From NCBI GenBank assembly GCA_031382215.1, contig JANMYQ010000361.1:3383-67382 (forward strand): a DNA stretch of 64,000 nt, given 5' to 3'. The stretch's first letter is position 1; every line of letters begins with the position of its first letter. Below, piece by piece: positions 33,012 to 41,791 of the stretch. The translations under genes and the position numbers were made by a program. The notes beneath the pieces were generated by a model that ran no database searches, was not told the origin of the DNA, and worked only from the letters and a program-made list of their open reading frames with translations. Origin of the DNA: LGRD01 sp031382215 (lineage in GTDB: Bacteria > Pseudomonadota > Gammaproteobacteria > Burkholderiales > Burkholderiaceae_C).

Positions 33012-36000
33012 TCGCCGCGCTGATCCGCTGGTCCATCACCAACCGCTTCCTGGTGCTGCTGGCCACGCTGATGCTCAGTGCCTGGGGCGTGTATTCGGTG
33101 CTCAGGACACCGTTGGATGCGCTGCCCGATTTGTCTGACGTGCAGGTCATCATCCGCACGACCTACCCGGGGCAGGCGCCGCGCATCGTCGAGAACCAGA
33201 TCACCTACCCGCTGACGACGACGATGTTGTCGGTGCCGGGCGCAAAGACGGTGCGCGGCTACTCGTTCTTCGGCGACAGCTTCGTTTACGTGCTGTTCGA
33301 AGACGGCACCGACCTGTACTGGGCCCGTTCGCGCGTGCTGGAGTACCTGAACCAGGTGCAGGCACGCTTGCCGCCGGGGGCCACCGCATCGCTCGGGCCC
33401 GACGCCACCGGCGTGGGCTGGATTTACCAGTACGCGCTGGTGGACCGCAGCAACAAGCTCGTCGCCGGCCAGCTGCGCGCCCTGCAGGACTGGTTCCTGA
33501 AGTACGAGCTGAAGACGGTTCCCAACGTCGCCGAAGTGGCATCGGTCGGCGGCATGGTGCGCCAGTACCAGATCGTGCTCGACCCCGACAAGCTGGCCGC
33601 TTATGGCATCGCACACACCCGGGTGGCCGAAGCAGTACGCCGCGCCAACCAGGAAGCCGGCGGCTCGGTGCTCGAACTCGGCGAGGCCGAGTACGTGGTG
33701 CGCGCCTCGGGCTACCTGCAGACGCTGGACGACTTTCGCAAGCTGCCGCTTGTGAGCACCGATGCCGGCGTCTCGGTGCGCCTGGGCGACGTGGCGCGCA
33801 TCCAGATCGGGCCCGAGATGCGGCGCGGCATCGGCGAGCTCGACGGCGAAGGCGAGGCGACCGGCGGCGTGATCGTGATGCGTTCCGGCAAGAACGCGCT
33901 GGAGACGATTGCCGCGGTCAAGGCCAAGCTGCAGCAACTCCAGGGCAGCCTGCCGAAGGGCGTGGAGATCGTGCCGGTCTACGACCGCTCCAGCCTGATC
34001 GAGCGCGCGGTGCAGAACCTCGGCTTCAAGCTGCTCGAAGAATTCATCGTCGTCGCGGTGGTGTGTTTCATCTTCCTGTTCCATCTGCGCTCGGCATTCG
34101 TGGCCATCGTCAGCCTGCCGCTGGGCATCCTGATGGCGTTCATCGTGATGCACTACCAGGGTGTCAATGCCAACATCATGTCCTTGGGCGGCATCGCGAT
34201 CGCCATCGGCGCGATGGTCGACGCGGCCGTGGTGATGATCGAGAACGCGCACAAGCACCTCGAACGCTGGAGCCACGAGCATCCGGATGGCAAGCTGGAG
34301 GGCGAAGCGCGCTGGAAGGTGATCGGCGATTCGGCCGTCGAGGTCGGGCCGGCGCTGTTCTTCTCGCTGCTGATCATCACGCTGTCGTTCATCCCGGTGT
34401 TCACGCTGGAAGCCCAGGAAGGGCGGCTGTTCGCGCCGCTGGCCTTCACCAAGACTTATGCGATGGCTGCGGCGGCCGGCTTGTCGGCCACGCTGATCCC
34501 GGTGCTGATGGGCTACCTGATCCGCGGCCGCATTCCCGACGAGCGCAAGAACCCGCTCAACCGGCTGCTGATCGCCGCCTACCGGCCGCTGCTGGACGTG
34601 GTGCTGCGCGTTCCCAAGCTCACGCTGGCGCTCGCGGGGGTTGCGCTGGTCGCGAGCCTGTGGCCGCTGCAGCACATCGGCGGCGAGTTCATGCCGCGGC
34701 TCGATGAAGGCGACTTGCTCTACATGCCGTCGGCGCTACCAGGGCTCTCGGCTGGCAAGGCGGCCGAGTTGCTGCAGCAGACCGACCGGCTGATCAAGAC
34801 CGTGCCCGAAGTCGCCAGCGTGTACGGCAAGGCCGGCCGCGCCGAGACCGCCACCGACCCCGCGCCGATGGAGATGTTCGAGACCACCATCCAGTTTAAG
34901 CCGAAGAGCCAGTGGCGGCCCGGCATGACGCAGGACAGGCTGGTCGATGAACTGGACCGCATTGTCAAGGTGCCCGGCCTGGCCAACATCTGGGTGCCGC
35001 CGATCCGCAACCGCATCGACATGCTGGCCACCGGCATCAAGAGCCCCGTCGGGGTGAAAGTGGCTGGCGCCGACCTCACGACCATCGACCGCATCACCGG
35101 CGAGATCGAGAAGGCAGTGAAGGACGTGCCGGGCGTGAGCAGCGCATTGGCCGAGCGGCTGACCGGTGGGCGCTATGTGGACGTGATCATCAACCGCGAC
35201 GCGGCGGCTCGCTTCGGGATGAACATCGCCGACGTTCAGGCCGTCATCAGTTCGGCCGTGGGCGGCGACAACATCGGCGGGCCGGGGGGCGAGGTGGTCG
35301 AGGGCCTGCAGCGCTTCCCGATCAACATTCGGTATCCGAGGGAGACGCGCGATTCACTGGACAAGCTGCGCAGGCTGCCCATCGTCAGCGAACGCGGCGC
35401 GCGGCTGGTGCTGTCGGACGTGGCCGACCTGCGCATCACCGACGGCCCGCCGATGCTGCGCAGCGAAAACGCGCGGCTGTCGGGCTGGGTCTATGTCGAC
35501 ATCCGAGGCCGCGACCTGCGCGGCGCGGTGCAGGACATGCAGCGCGTGGTCGGCGAGAAGGTCAAGCTGCCACCCGGCTACTCGGTCTCGTGGTCCGGGC
35601 AGTTCGAGTTTCTTGAGCGTGCCACGGCCAAGCTGAAAGTTGTCGTGCCGTTCACGCTGCTGATCATCTTCGTGCTGCTGTACCTGACCTTCAGGCGCTT
35701 CGGCGAAGCCTTGCTGATCATGGCGACACTGCCGTTCGCGCTGGTGGGCGGCATCTGGCTGCTGTACCTGCTGGGCTACAACCTGTCGGTGGCCGGCGCG
35801 GTGGGTTTCATCGCGCTGGCGGGCGTGTCGGCCGAGTTCGGCGTGATCATGCTGCTGTACCTCCGCCAGGCCTGGGACGCGCGGATAGCGCTGGGCAAAA
35901 CGAACAACGCCGACCTGCTCGACGCCATTCGTGAAGGTGCGGTGCTGCGCGTGCGCCCGAAGGCGATGACGGTGGCGGTGATCCTGGCCGGCCTGTTCCC

Positions 36001-36199
36001 GATCATGTGGGGCACCGGCACCGGCTCTGAAGTGATGCAGCGCATCGCCGCCCCGATGGTCGGCGGCATGATCACCGCGCCCTTGCTGTCGATGTTCGTG
36101 ATTCCGGCCGCGTACCTGCTGATGCGGCGCTCGCGCGCTCCGCGTTCGTCAGAAGTGGATGCCGCGCATCATCTGCGCCATCGCGATGGCCTCGGGTGA
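33008..36199 (+). CDS. cusA: Cu(I)/Ag(I) RND efflux pump
   Basis: CusA is the proton-driven inner-membrane pump of the Cus system. The 1063-residue protein has 12 membrane helices in two halves and two periplasmic loops. The fourth-helix motif GAMVDAAVVMIEN matches the Cu/Ag class. The three methionines that bind copper in E. coli CusA are matched in LLYMPSALPG, PMEMFETT and RIDMLATG. The natural C-terminus should end near AAYLLMRRSRAP; here about 18 further residues (RSSEVDAAHHLRHRDGLG) are read from the antisense strand of the neighbouring reductase gene, overlapping it by 51 bp. Confidence 0.95.
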   Translation: MIAALIRWSITNRFLVLLATLMLSAWGVYSVLRTPLDALPDLSDVQVIIRTTYPGQAPRIVENQITYPLTTTMLSVPGAKTVRGYSFFGDSFVYVLFEDGTDLYWARSRVLEYLNQVQARLPPGATASLGPDATGVGWIYQYALVDRSNKLVAGQLRALQDWFLKYELKTVPNVAEVASVGGMVRQYQIVLDPDKLAAYGIAHTRVAEAVRRANQEAGGSVLELGEAEYVVRASGYLQTLDDFRKLPLVSTDAGVSVRLGDVARIQIGPEMRRGIGELDGEGEATGGVIVMRSGKNALETIAAVKAKLQQLQGSLPKGVEIVPVYDRSSLIERAVQNLGFKLLEEFIVVAVVCFIFLFHLRSAFVAIVSLPLGILMAFIVMHYQGVNANIMSLGGIAIAIGAMVDAAVVMIENAHKHLERWSHEHPDGKLEGEARWKVIGDSAVEVGPALFFSLLIITLSFIPVFTLEAQEGRLFAPLAFTKTYAMAAAAGLSATLIPVLMGYLIRGRIPDERKNPLNRLLIAAYRPLLDVVLRVPKLTLALAGVALVASLWPLQHIGGEFMPRLDEGDLLYMPSALPGLSAGKAAELLQQTDRLIKTVPEVASVYGKAGRAETATDPAPMEMFETTIQFKPKSQWRPGMTQDRLVDELDRIVKVPGLANIWVPPIRNRIDMLATGIKSPVGVKVAGADLTTIDRITGEIEKAVKDVPGVSSALAERLTGGRYVDVIINRDAAARFGMNIADVQAVISSAVGGDNIGGPGGEVVEGLQRFPINIRYPRETRDSLDKLRRLPIVSERGARLVLSDVADLRITDGPPMLRSENARLSGWVYVDIRGRDLRGAVQDMQRVVGEKVKLPPGYSVSWSGQFEFLERATAKLKVVVPFTLLIIFVLLYLTFRRFGEALLIMATLPFALVGGIWLLYLLGYNLSVAGAVGFIALAGVSAEFGVIMLLYLRQAWDARIALGKTNNADLLDAIREGAVLRVRPKAMTVAVILAGLFPIMWGTGTGSEVMQRIAAPMVGGMITAPLLSMFVIPAAYLLMRRSRAPRSSEVDAAHHLRHRDGLG

Positions 36200-38146
36200 C
36201 AAGGTCGGCTTCGCACTCTTGTCGCCCTTGGCGGCGGCGCTGTCGGGGAACATCCGGAAGGTGGTGTTCATGACGATCTGCGTGACGGTGGGCGCCAGCG
36301 CGTGCAGCACCTCGCCGAAGATGCCCAGGCGCGTGGCCACGCGCACCGGTTTGTCGACACAGGCTTGCACGATCAGGTCGGAGGCCTCGTCGGTGGACAG
36401 CAGCGGCATGTTGTCGTAGATCTTGGTCGGCGCCGTCATCGGCGTGCGCACCAGCGGCATGTTGACTGTGGTGAAGGTGACGCCCTGGTCGGCGTATTCG
36501 CTCGACGCGCAGCGCGTCCACGCGTCCAGCGCCGCCTTGCTGGCCACGTAGGCCGAGAAGCGCGGCGCGTTGACCAGCACGCTGATCGAACTGATGTTGA
36601 CGATGTGCCCCTTGCGCTTGGCCACCATGCCGGGCAGCAGCCCCATGGTGATGCGCAGCGAACCGAAGTAGTTCAGCTGCATCGTGCGCTCGAAGTCGTG
36701 GAAGCGCTCGTAGCTGGCTTCGATCGCGCGGCGGATCGAGCGGCCGGCGTTGTTGATGAGGTAGTCCACACCGCCGTGATCGGCATTCAACTGCTCGACG
36801 AAGGCCTTGCAGCTGGCTTCGTCGGCGATGTCGGCGGAGTAGGTCACGACCTTCGCGCCCTTGCCGGCCGCCTCCAGGATTTCTTTCTTCGCCTCGTCCA
36901 GCTTGGTCTGGTCACGGGCGCAGATGATCGTCGTGGCACCTGCTTGCGCGAACTTGATGGCTGCGGCCAGGCCGATGCCCGAGGAGCCGCCCGTCACCAG
37001 CACCACCTTGCCGCCGACGGTGCCGCGCAACGAGCGGTCGATGAACAGCGCCGGGTCGAGGTGGCGCTCCCAGTAGTCCCACAGCCGCCAGGCGTAACTC
37101 GGCAGCTTGGGGCACTCGATGCCGCTGCCCTTCAATGCCGCGGCGGTGTCGCGGCAGTCGTAGCGGGTCGGGAAGTTGATGAAGGTGAACATGTCGTCGG
37201 GCAGGCCCAGGTCCTTCATCACCGCGGCGCGCACGCGACGCACCGGGGCGATCGCCATCATTCCCTTCTTCACGCTCTTGGGGATGAAGCCGAGCAGCGC
37301 GGCGTTGATGAACAGGTTCATCTTCGGCGCGTGCGCGGCCTTGCTGAAGATGTCGAGCACATCGCCCACGCGGTAGCCCTCGGGGTCCACCAGATGGAAG
37401 CACTTCTTGTGCAGCTCGGCCTTGGAGTGGCTGATGTGGTCGAGCGCCGCGACGACGAAATCGACCGGCACGATGTTGATGCGCCCGCCTTCCAGCCCGA
37501 TGCTGGGCATCCACGGCGGCAGGATCTGGCGCATGCGCTGGATCAGCTTGAAGAAGTAGTACGGGCCGTCGATCTTGTCCATCTCGCCGGTGGTCGAGTC
37601 GCCCACCACCAGCGCCGGGCGGTACACCGTCCACGGGACCTTGCTTTCCTTGCGCACGATCTTTTCGCTCTCGTGCTTGGTCATGAAGTACGGGTGATCC
37701 AGCCCGTCGGCTTCTTCAAACATGTCTTCGCGGAACACGCCTTCGTACAGGCCCGCGGCGGCGATCGAGCTGACGTGGTGCAGGTGCCCGGCGTCGATCG
37801 CCTTGGCGAATTCGACCGCGTTGCGCGTGCCTTCGATGTTGACCTGGACCTGCGATGCTTCGTCGGCCTTCAGGTCATAGACCGCGGCCAGGTGGTACAC
37901 GTGGTCGATCTGGCCCTTGAGCTTTTTCACGTCGTCGGCCGAGACGCCGAGCTTCTTGGTGGTCAGGTCGCCATACACCGGCACGGCGCGTGCCTTCGTC
38001 GCTTGCCAGTAGTCGAGCAGCGCCGCGACCTTGCCTTCACTTTCGGGCCGGAGCAGAAAGTACACGACCGCGCCGCGGCGCGCCAGCAGGGTCTTGACGA
38101 GGCGCTTGCCGATGAAGCCGGTGGCTCCGGTCACGAAATACTTCAT
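36149..38146 (-). CDS. Alcohol-forming fatty acyl-CoA reductase (two SDR domains)
   Basis: This 665-residue protein closely matches in layout and motifs the Marinobacter fatty acyl-CoA reductase that converts acyl-CoA to fatty alcohol. The N-terminal extended-SDR domain starts MKYFVTGATGFIGKRLV, with YxxxK in YFMTKHESEK. A linker (about residues 290-370) leads to a C-terminal classical-SDR domain with VLVTGGSSGIGLA and YVASKAALDAW. It ends AQMMRGIHF, which resembles the relatives' ends, so the gene appears complete. It is convergent with cusA, overlapping by 51 bp, and divergent from a phasin. Enzyme activity is family-based. Confidence 0.87.
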   Translation of the reverse strand: MKYFVTGATGFIGKRLVKTLLARRGAVVYFLLRPESEGKVAALLDYWQATKARAVPVYGDLTTKKLGVSADDVKKLKGQIDHVYHLAAVYDLKADEASQVQVNIEGTRNAVEFAKAIDAGHLHHVSSIAAAGLYEGVFREDMFEEADGLDHPYFMTKHESEKIVRKESKVPWTVYRPALVVGDSTTGEMDKIDGPYYFFKLIQRMRQILPPWMPSIGLEGGRINIVPVDFVVAALDHISHSKAELHKKCFHLVDPEGYRVGDVLDIFSKAAHAPKMNLFINAALLGFIPKSVKKGMMAIAPVRRVRAAVMKDLGLPDDMFTFINFPTRYDCRDTAAALKGSGIECPKLPSYAWRLWDYWERHLDPALFIDRSLRGTVGGKVVLVTGGSSGIGLAAAIKFAQAGATTIICARDQTKLDEAKKEILEAAGKGAKVVTYSADIADEASCKAFVEQLNADHGGVDYLINNAGRSIRRAIEASYERFHDFERTMQLNYFGSLRITMGLLPGMVAKRKGHIVNISSISVLVNAPRFSAYVASKAALDAWTRCASSEYADQGVTFTTVNMPLVRTPMTAPTKIYDNMPLLSTDEASDLIVQACVDKPVRVATRLGIFGEVLHALAPTVTQIVMNTTFRMFPDSAAAKGDKSAKPTLSPEAIAMAQMMRGIHF

Positions 38147-38287
38147 GGGGCTGTTCCTTTGCTGGGGTGAACAGGCATTCTTGACCAGAGTCGGCCGCGC
38201 CACCCTGCGCGATTTCCCGAACTCCACAGGCCCGCGCGTAGAGCCGCCTCCCTAGAGAAATAGGCTGTGCGCTCCAGGGCCGGCTTC

Positions 38288-38293
38288 TATAGT
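38288..38293 (+). promoter_or_regulatory. Candidate -10 element for the phasin gene
   Basis: A TATAGT hexamer lies 58 bp before the phasin ATG in the 204-bp region between the reductase and phasin genes. The best -35 at 17 bp is only CTGTGC, so this rests on the -10 match. Confidence 0.35.
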
Positions 38294-38350
38294 TCGCGGC
38301 TCCAGGCCCTGCAGTGGGGCCGCAAGATCAACCTCAGAGGACATCACACC

Positions 38351-38911
38351 ATGGTCAAGAAGCTCAAGCAAATGGCAGAAAAACAAGCGGCTGGCGCCTC
38401 GGGCCTGTTCGACAGCGCCCTCGCCGGTTCGGTGAAAGAGTCGGCCCAGCAGATCTGGCTCGCCGGTATGGGTGCCTTCTCGAAGGCCCAGGCCGAAGGC
38501 GGCAAGGTGTTCGAAGCGCTGGTGAAAGAAGGCGCGACCCTGCAGAAAAAGACCCAGAGCGTGGCCGAAGACAAGTTCAGCGAAGTCAGCAGCAAGATGA
38601 CCGGCATGGCCAGCGAAGTGCAAGCCAAGGCCGGCCAGCAGTGGGACAAGCTGGAGAGCATCTTCGAGGAGCGCACCGCCAAGGCGCTCGGCAAGCTGGG
38701 CGTGCCCTCGGCCAAGGACGTGAGCGGGCTGATGAGCCGCATCGACGAGCTGTCGGCGCAGGTGGCAAAACTGTCCAAGGCGGCGCCCGCGAAGACGGCG
38801 GCCAAGGCGGCGGCACCGGCTGTCAAGCCGTCGGCCAAGGCGACCACCAAGACGGCTGCGAAGCCGGCTGCAAAAGCGGCAACCAAGCGCGCGGCCCGCA
38901 AGACGGCCTGA
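38351..38911 (+). CDS. Phasin-family polyhydroxyalkanoate granule protein
   Basis: This 186-residue protein fits the phasin family that coats polyester storage granules (PhaF/PhaI type). The amphipathic helical phasin region is VKESAQQIWLAGMGAFSKAQ and onward, followed by a coiled coil (RIDELSAQVAKLSKA). The C-terminus is a histone-like Ala/Lys/Pro tail (about residues 142-186), similar to the DNA-binding tail of PhaF. The ATG at 38351 follows AGAGGA. A role at lipid or polyester granules fits the neighbouring fatty-alcohol gene, which is an inference. Confidence 0.85.
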   Translation: MVKKLKQMAEKQAAGASGLFDSALAGSVKESAQQIWLAGMGAFSKAQAEGGKVFEALVKEGATLQKKTQSVAEDKFSEVSSKMTGMASEVQAKAGQQWDKLESIFEERTAKALGKLGVPSAKDVSGLMSRIDELSAQVAKLSKAAPAKTAAKAAAPAVKPSAKATTKTAAKPAAKAATKRAARKTA

Positions 38912-38932
38912 TTCGTACGTCGATTCCTGGAA

Positions 38933-38957
38933 GAAGAGCGCTTCGGCGCTCCTCTTC
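38933..38957. terminator. Hairpin with TTCG loop between convergent genes
   Basis: A 6-bp stem GAGCGC / GCGCTC with a TTCG tetraloop (38936-38951), extended by further pairing across a bulge, lies between the phasin and toxin stop codons. It is a good bidirectional terminator candidate, although the T run after it is short. Confidence 0.6.
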
Positions 38958-38970
38958 ATTGCGCGCGCAA

Positions 38971-39366
38971 CTACTGAATCAGGGTCATCCCGGCCGCCTT
39001 GGTCGCGGCCACGTCGAAGGTCATCGTCCTTGAGCACCCTGCGCTCGATGCGATCCGCTCGATCAATGCGTCGGCAAAGTCTGCGCTGCCGGCATTGAAG
39101 ACGCGGACCGCCTTCATCACGTGGTCAGCGCGGTCAACGATCATTTCCTTGGTGCGCAACAGCGACTCGAGGGCTTGCGCAACCTGCGCGCGAGTCAGGT
39201 CGTAGCTGGACGACAGCACCCACACCAACTCCACGACAGCCACGAGCGGCACAAACCCGGGCTCGTCGGCGGTCAGCGACTCGATCAACTTGTTGGCTTT
39301 CGGCGATTGCCTGGCGTCGTCTTGCATGATGTAGCGCACCAGCACGTTGGTATCCAGGCCAATCAC
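38971..39366 (-). CDS. vapC: PIN-domain ribonuclease toxin (VapC type)
   Basis: PIN toxins cleave RNA and are neutralised by a partner antitoxin. The 131-residue product starts MIGLDTNVLVRYIMQDD, with the first catalytic Asp. Further acidic positions are in VAVVELVWVL and in SADFADALIERIA, and a final Asp lies in RTMTFDVAA. The catalytic set looks intact. It overlaps the antitoxin gene by four bases (39363-39366), the normal antitoxin-first order. Confidence 0.9.
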   Translation of the reverse strand: MIGLDTNVLVRYIMQDDARQSPKANKLIESLTADEPGFVPLVAVVELVWVLSSSYDLTRAQVAQALESLLRTKEMIVDRADHVMKAVRVFNAGSADFADALIERIASSAGCSRTMTFDVAATKAAGMTLIQ

Positions 39367-39605
39367 TTCGCGGACGCTCCTCGTGCTGCGATCACCTTGT
39401 TCATGTCGGCGATCGACACCGTCTTCGTCGCCTTGCCAAACATGCCCTTCAGCTCGGTCACCGAACGTGTCGCCGCAATCACTTCGAAGCGGCCGGGCTG
39501 GACCTCGACGAACTCCACCCGGTCGCCGGACTCGACCTGAAGCGCTTGCCGCACGCTGGCAGGAATCGTGATCTGGCCTTTGCTCGTGACGGTAGCGCTG
39601 GTCAT
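39363..39605 (-). CDS. AbrB/MazE-fold antitoxin
   Basis: This 80-residue protein has an N-terminal SpoVT-AbrB DNA-binding domain (TVTSKGQITIPASVRQALQVESGDRVEF) and a C-terminal segment that should wrap the toxin (LKGMFGKATKTVSIADMNKVIAA). It overlaps vapC by four bases. A GGAGGA ribosome site lies upstream. Just before the start there is a two-codon frame (ATG TCA TGA) that overlaps the true ATG, a possible brake on translation. An operator-like palindrome lies 21 bp upstream. Confidence 0.9.
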   Translation of the reverse strand: MTSATVTSKGQITIPASVRQALQVESGDRVEFVEVQPGRFEVIAATRSVTELKGMFGKATKTVSIADMNKVIAARGASAK

Positions 39606-39625
39606 GACATAAATTCCTCCGAAAG

Positions 39626-39643
39626 CCTTACTTTAATGTAAGG
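39626..39643. promoter_or_regulatory. Operator-like palindrome of the toxin-antitoxin operon
   Basis: The 18-bp element CCTTAC-TTTAAT-GTAAGG has perfect 6-bp arms and an AT-rich centre that stands out in this GC-rich region. It lies 21 bp before the antitoxin start and probably overlaps its promoter. Autoregulation by the AbrB-type antitoxin is the family norm. Confidence 0.6.
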
Positions 39644-39667
39644 AATGACGCCCTGCAATGCCAGGCA

Positions 39668-41155
39668 TCAACCCAGGTACCTCGCCTCCAGGTGCCGCTT
39701 GAAGTGCGCCGGGTTCAGCGCCTCGCCGCTGGCGCGCACCGCCAGTTCGGCGGTGGTCCAGCGGCTGCCCTGGGTCCAGATGTTCTCTCGCAGCCAATCG
39801 AAAACCGGCGCCAGATCGCCGCGTGAAACGCGCGCGTCGAGGTCGGGCACGCCGCGGCGGATCGTCGCGAACCACTGCGCGGCGTACATCGCGCCGAGCG
39901 TGTAGCAGGGGAAGTAGCCGAACAGGCCGGCGGCCCAGTGGGTGTCCTGCAGGCAGCCGTGGTTGTAGTTGCCGCGCGTGTCCACGCCCAGCAGCGTGGC
40001 CATGCCTTCGTCCCACAGCGCCGGAATGTCCTCGGCCTGCACGCTGCCCTCGATCAGCCCGCGCTCGATGCGGTAGCGCAGGATCACGTGGGCCGGGTAG
40101 GTCAGCTCGTCCGCGTCGACGCGGATGAAGCCCGGCTCCACGCGCGTGAGCGAACGCTGCAGCGCCGCCGGCTCGAACGCCGCTTGCGCGCCGAAGTGTG
40201 CCGCCAGCTTGGGTGCGATCAGGCCGATGAAGGCGCGGCTGCGGCCGAGCTGCATCTCGAAGCTCAGGCTCTGGCTTTCGTGGATGCCCATCGAGCGCGC
40301 CTGCGCCACCGGCTGGCCGAGCCGCTCGCGCGGCAGGTTCTGCTCGTAGCGCGCGTGGCCGGTCTCGTGGATCGTGCCCATCAGGCTCTGCACGAAGTCG
40401 TCGTCGCGATAGCGCGTGGTCAGGCGCACGTCTTCGGGCACGCCGCCGCTGAACGGGTGGGTGCTTTCGTCGAGCCGCCCGCCTTCGAAGTCGAAACCCA
40501 GCACGCCCATCACCTCCAGGCTCAGCGCGCGCTGCGCGGCTTTGGGAAACGGGCCTTGGGCGACCACCACCGGTTCGGACGCCTGGCGATCGCGCACCTG
40601 GCGCACCAGCGTGGGCAGCCAGGTCTGCAGATCGTCGAACACCCGGTCGACTTCGGTGCTGGTCATGCCGGGCTCGAAGCGGTCCATCAGCGCGTCATAC
40701 GGTGGCAGCCCGGTGCTGTCGGCGCGCCGCGCGGCAACCTCGCGCGCCAGGCGCAGCACCTCCGAGAAGTTCTCGAGGAAGCCGGGCCAGTCGTTCGCCG
40801 GCCGCTGGCTGCGCCAGGCGTGTTCGCAGCGCGCGGTGGCGAGCGACTCGGCCTGCACCAGCGCCTCGGGCAACGCGTTGGCGGCGCGCCAGTCGCGTTC
40901 GATCTCGCGCAGGTTGGCGCGCGCCAGCTCGTCCAGCGATTCGTAGCGCGCTCGTTCGATCAGCCCGGCCAGCGCCGGCTCGGTGCGCAGGCGGTGCAGC
41001 AGCGCGTCCATTTCGGCCATCGCCTCGGCGCGTGCTGCGTTGCCCTTGGGCGGCATCACCGCGGCGCGGTCCCAGCCGGCCATCGATTGCAGGTGGCCGA
41101 AGCGGTACATGCGCGTCCAGGCCTGGGTCAGCGCGTCGTAGGCGGGGTGGCTCAT
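39668..41155 (-). CDS. M32-family metallocarboxypeptidase
   Basis: This is a zinc-dependent cytoplasmic carboxypeptidase of the Taq family, 495 residues, nearly all helical. The active site HETGHARYEQNLP is present, giving the HExxH motif, followed by GIHESQSLSFEMQ with the third metal ligand. Other family blocks are HPFSGGVPEDVRLTTRY and the C-terminal YNHGCLQDTHWAAGLFGYFP. It probably releases C-terminal amino acids from peptides. It is monocistronic between the toxin-antitoxin genes and a membrane protein gene. Confidence 0.94.
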   Translation of the reverse strand: MSHPAYDALTQAWTRMYRFGHLQSMAGWDRAAVMPPKGNAARAEAMAEMDALLHRLRTEPALAGLIERARYESLDELARANLREIERDWRAANALPEALVQAESLATARCEHAWRSQRPANDWPGFLENFSEVLRLAREVAARRADSTGLPPYDALMDRFEPGMTSTEVDRVFDDLQTWLPTLVRQVRDRQASEPVVVAQGPFPKAAQRALSLEVMGVLGFDFEGGRLDESTHPFSGGVPEDVRLTTRYRDDDFVQSLMGTIHETGHARYEQNLPRERLGQPVAQARSMGIHESQSLSFEMQLGRSRAFIGLIAPKLAAHFGAQAAFEPAALQRSLTRVEPGFIRVDADELTYPAHVILRYRIERGLIEGSVQAEDIPALWDEGMATLLGVDTRGNYNHGCLQDTHWAAGLFGYFPCYTLGAMYAAQWFATIRRGVPDLDARVSRGDLAPVFDWLRENIWTQGSRWTTAELAVRASGEALNPAHFKRHLEARYLG

Positions 41156-41184
41156 CGATGGCTTTCAATGGTCAGGGAGAAGAC

Positions 41185-41667
41185 TCAAGGCGAGAAGGTG
41201 CCCGGGAAGACCCACAGCAGCAGCGCCGTCATCGTGACATAGCGCAGGAACTTGCCGATCGCCATGTAGAGCACGCAGGGCCAGAACGAGAGCCGCAGCC
41301 AGCCGGCCACCGCGCACAGCGGGTCGCCCACGACCGGCAGCCACGACAGCAGGCAAGCCTTGGGGCCGAACTGTTCGAGCCACTTCAGCGCGCGGGCTTC
41401 GAGCGGCTTGTGCTTAACTCGCTCGTAGGCGCGCTCTGCGCCATAGCCCATCCACCAGCTCACCGCGCCGCCGAGCGTGTTGCCCGCGGTGGCCACCAGG
41501 ACGGCGGGCCAGAACAGGTGCGAGTTGAGCTTGACCAGCCCGAACACCGCCGGCTCCGAGCCCAGCGGCAACAAGGTGGCCGAGATGAAGGCAACGATGA
41601 AGACCGTGCTGAGGCCGAACTTCGGCAAGGCCAGTGCGACGAGCAGTGATTCGATCCAGGCTTCCAT
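41185..41667 (-). CDS. YqaA-family membrane protein (DedA/SNARE-associated type)
   Basis: This 160-residue inner-membrane protein has four or five hydrophobic helices. It shows features of the DedA/VTT superfamily, with FISATLLPLGSEPAVFGLV and TAGNTLGGAVSWWMGYG, then the C-terminal SWLPVVGDPLCAVAGWLR. DedA relatives are linked to lipid scrambling and envelope homeostasis; the role of the short YqaA type is not established. It is divergent from dusB. Confidence 0.85.
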   Translation of the reverse strand: MEAWIESLLVALALPKFGLSTVFIVAFISATLLPLGSEPAVFGLVKLNSHLFWPAVLVATAGNTLGGAVSWWMGYGAERAYERVKHKPLEARALKWLEQFGPKACLLSWLPVVGDPLCAVAGWLRLSFWPCVLYMAIGKFLRYVTMTALLLWVFPGTFSP

Positions 41668-41741
41668 TCGGGCAGATTATCAACAGCGCGGCAACGGCCC
41701 TTGCAGGGGCCGCGCGCAGCCGACCCTCGGGGCCGCGCCGC

Positions 41742-41747
41742 TATACT
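41742..41747 (+). promoter_or_regulatory. Candidate -10 element for dusB-fis
   Basis: TATACT is followed directly by a GC-rich stretch (GCGGCCTCG) and then a pyrimidine-rich leader to the dusB ATG at 41792. A GC-rich discriminator is typical of promoters under stringent control, as at the E. coli dusB-fis promoter. No good -35 is visible. Confidence 0.45.
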
Positions 41748-41791
41748 GCGGCCTCGTTTTTCCACCCGCCCCACCCTCTCCCTTTTCGCCC

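Noticed and set aside
31844..34675. A 943-codon minus-strand open frame opposite cusB and cusA.
   Set aside because: No recognisable domain; an antisense shadow of genes whose motifs are clear on the plus strand.
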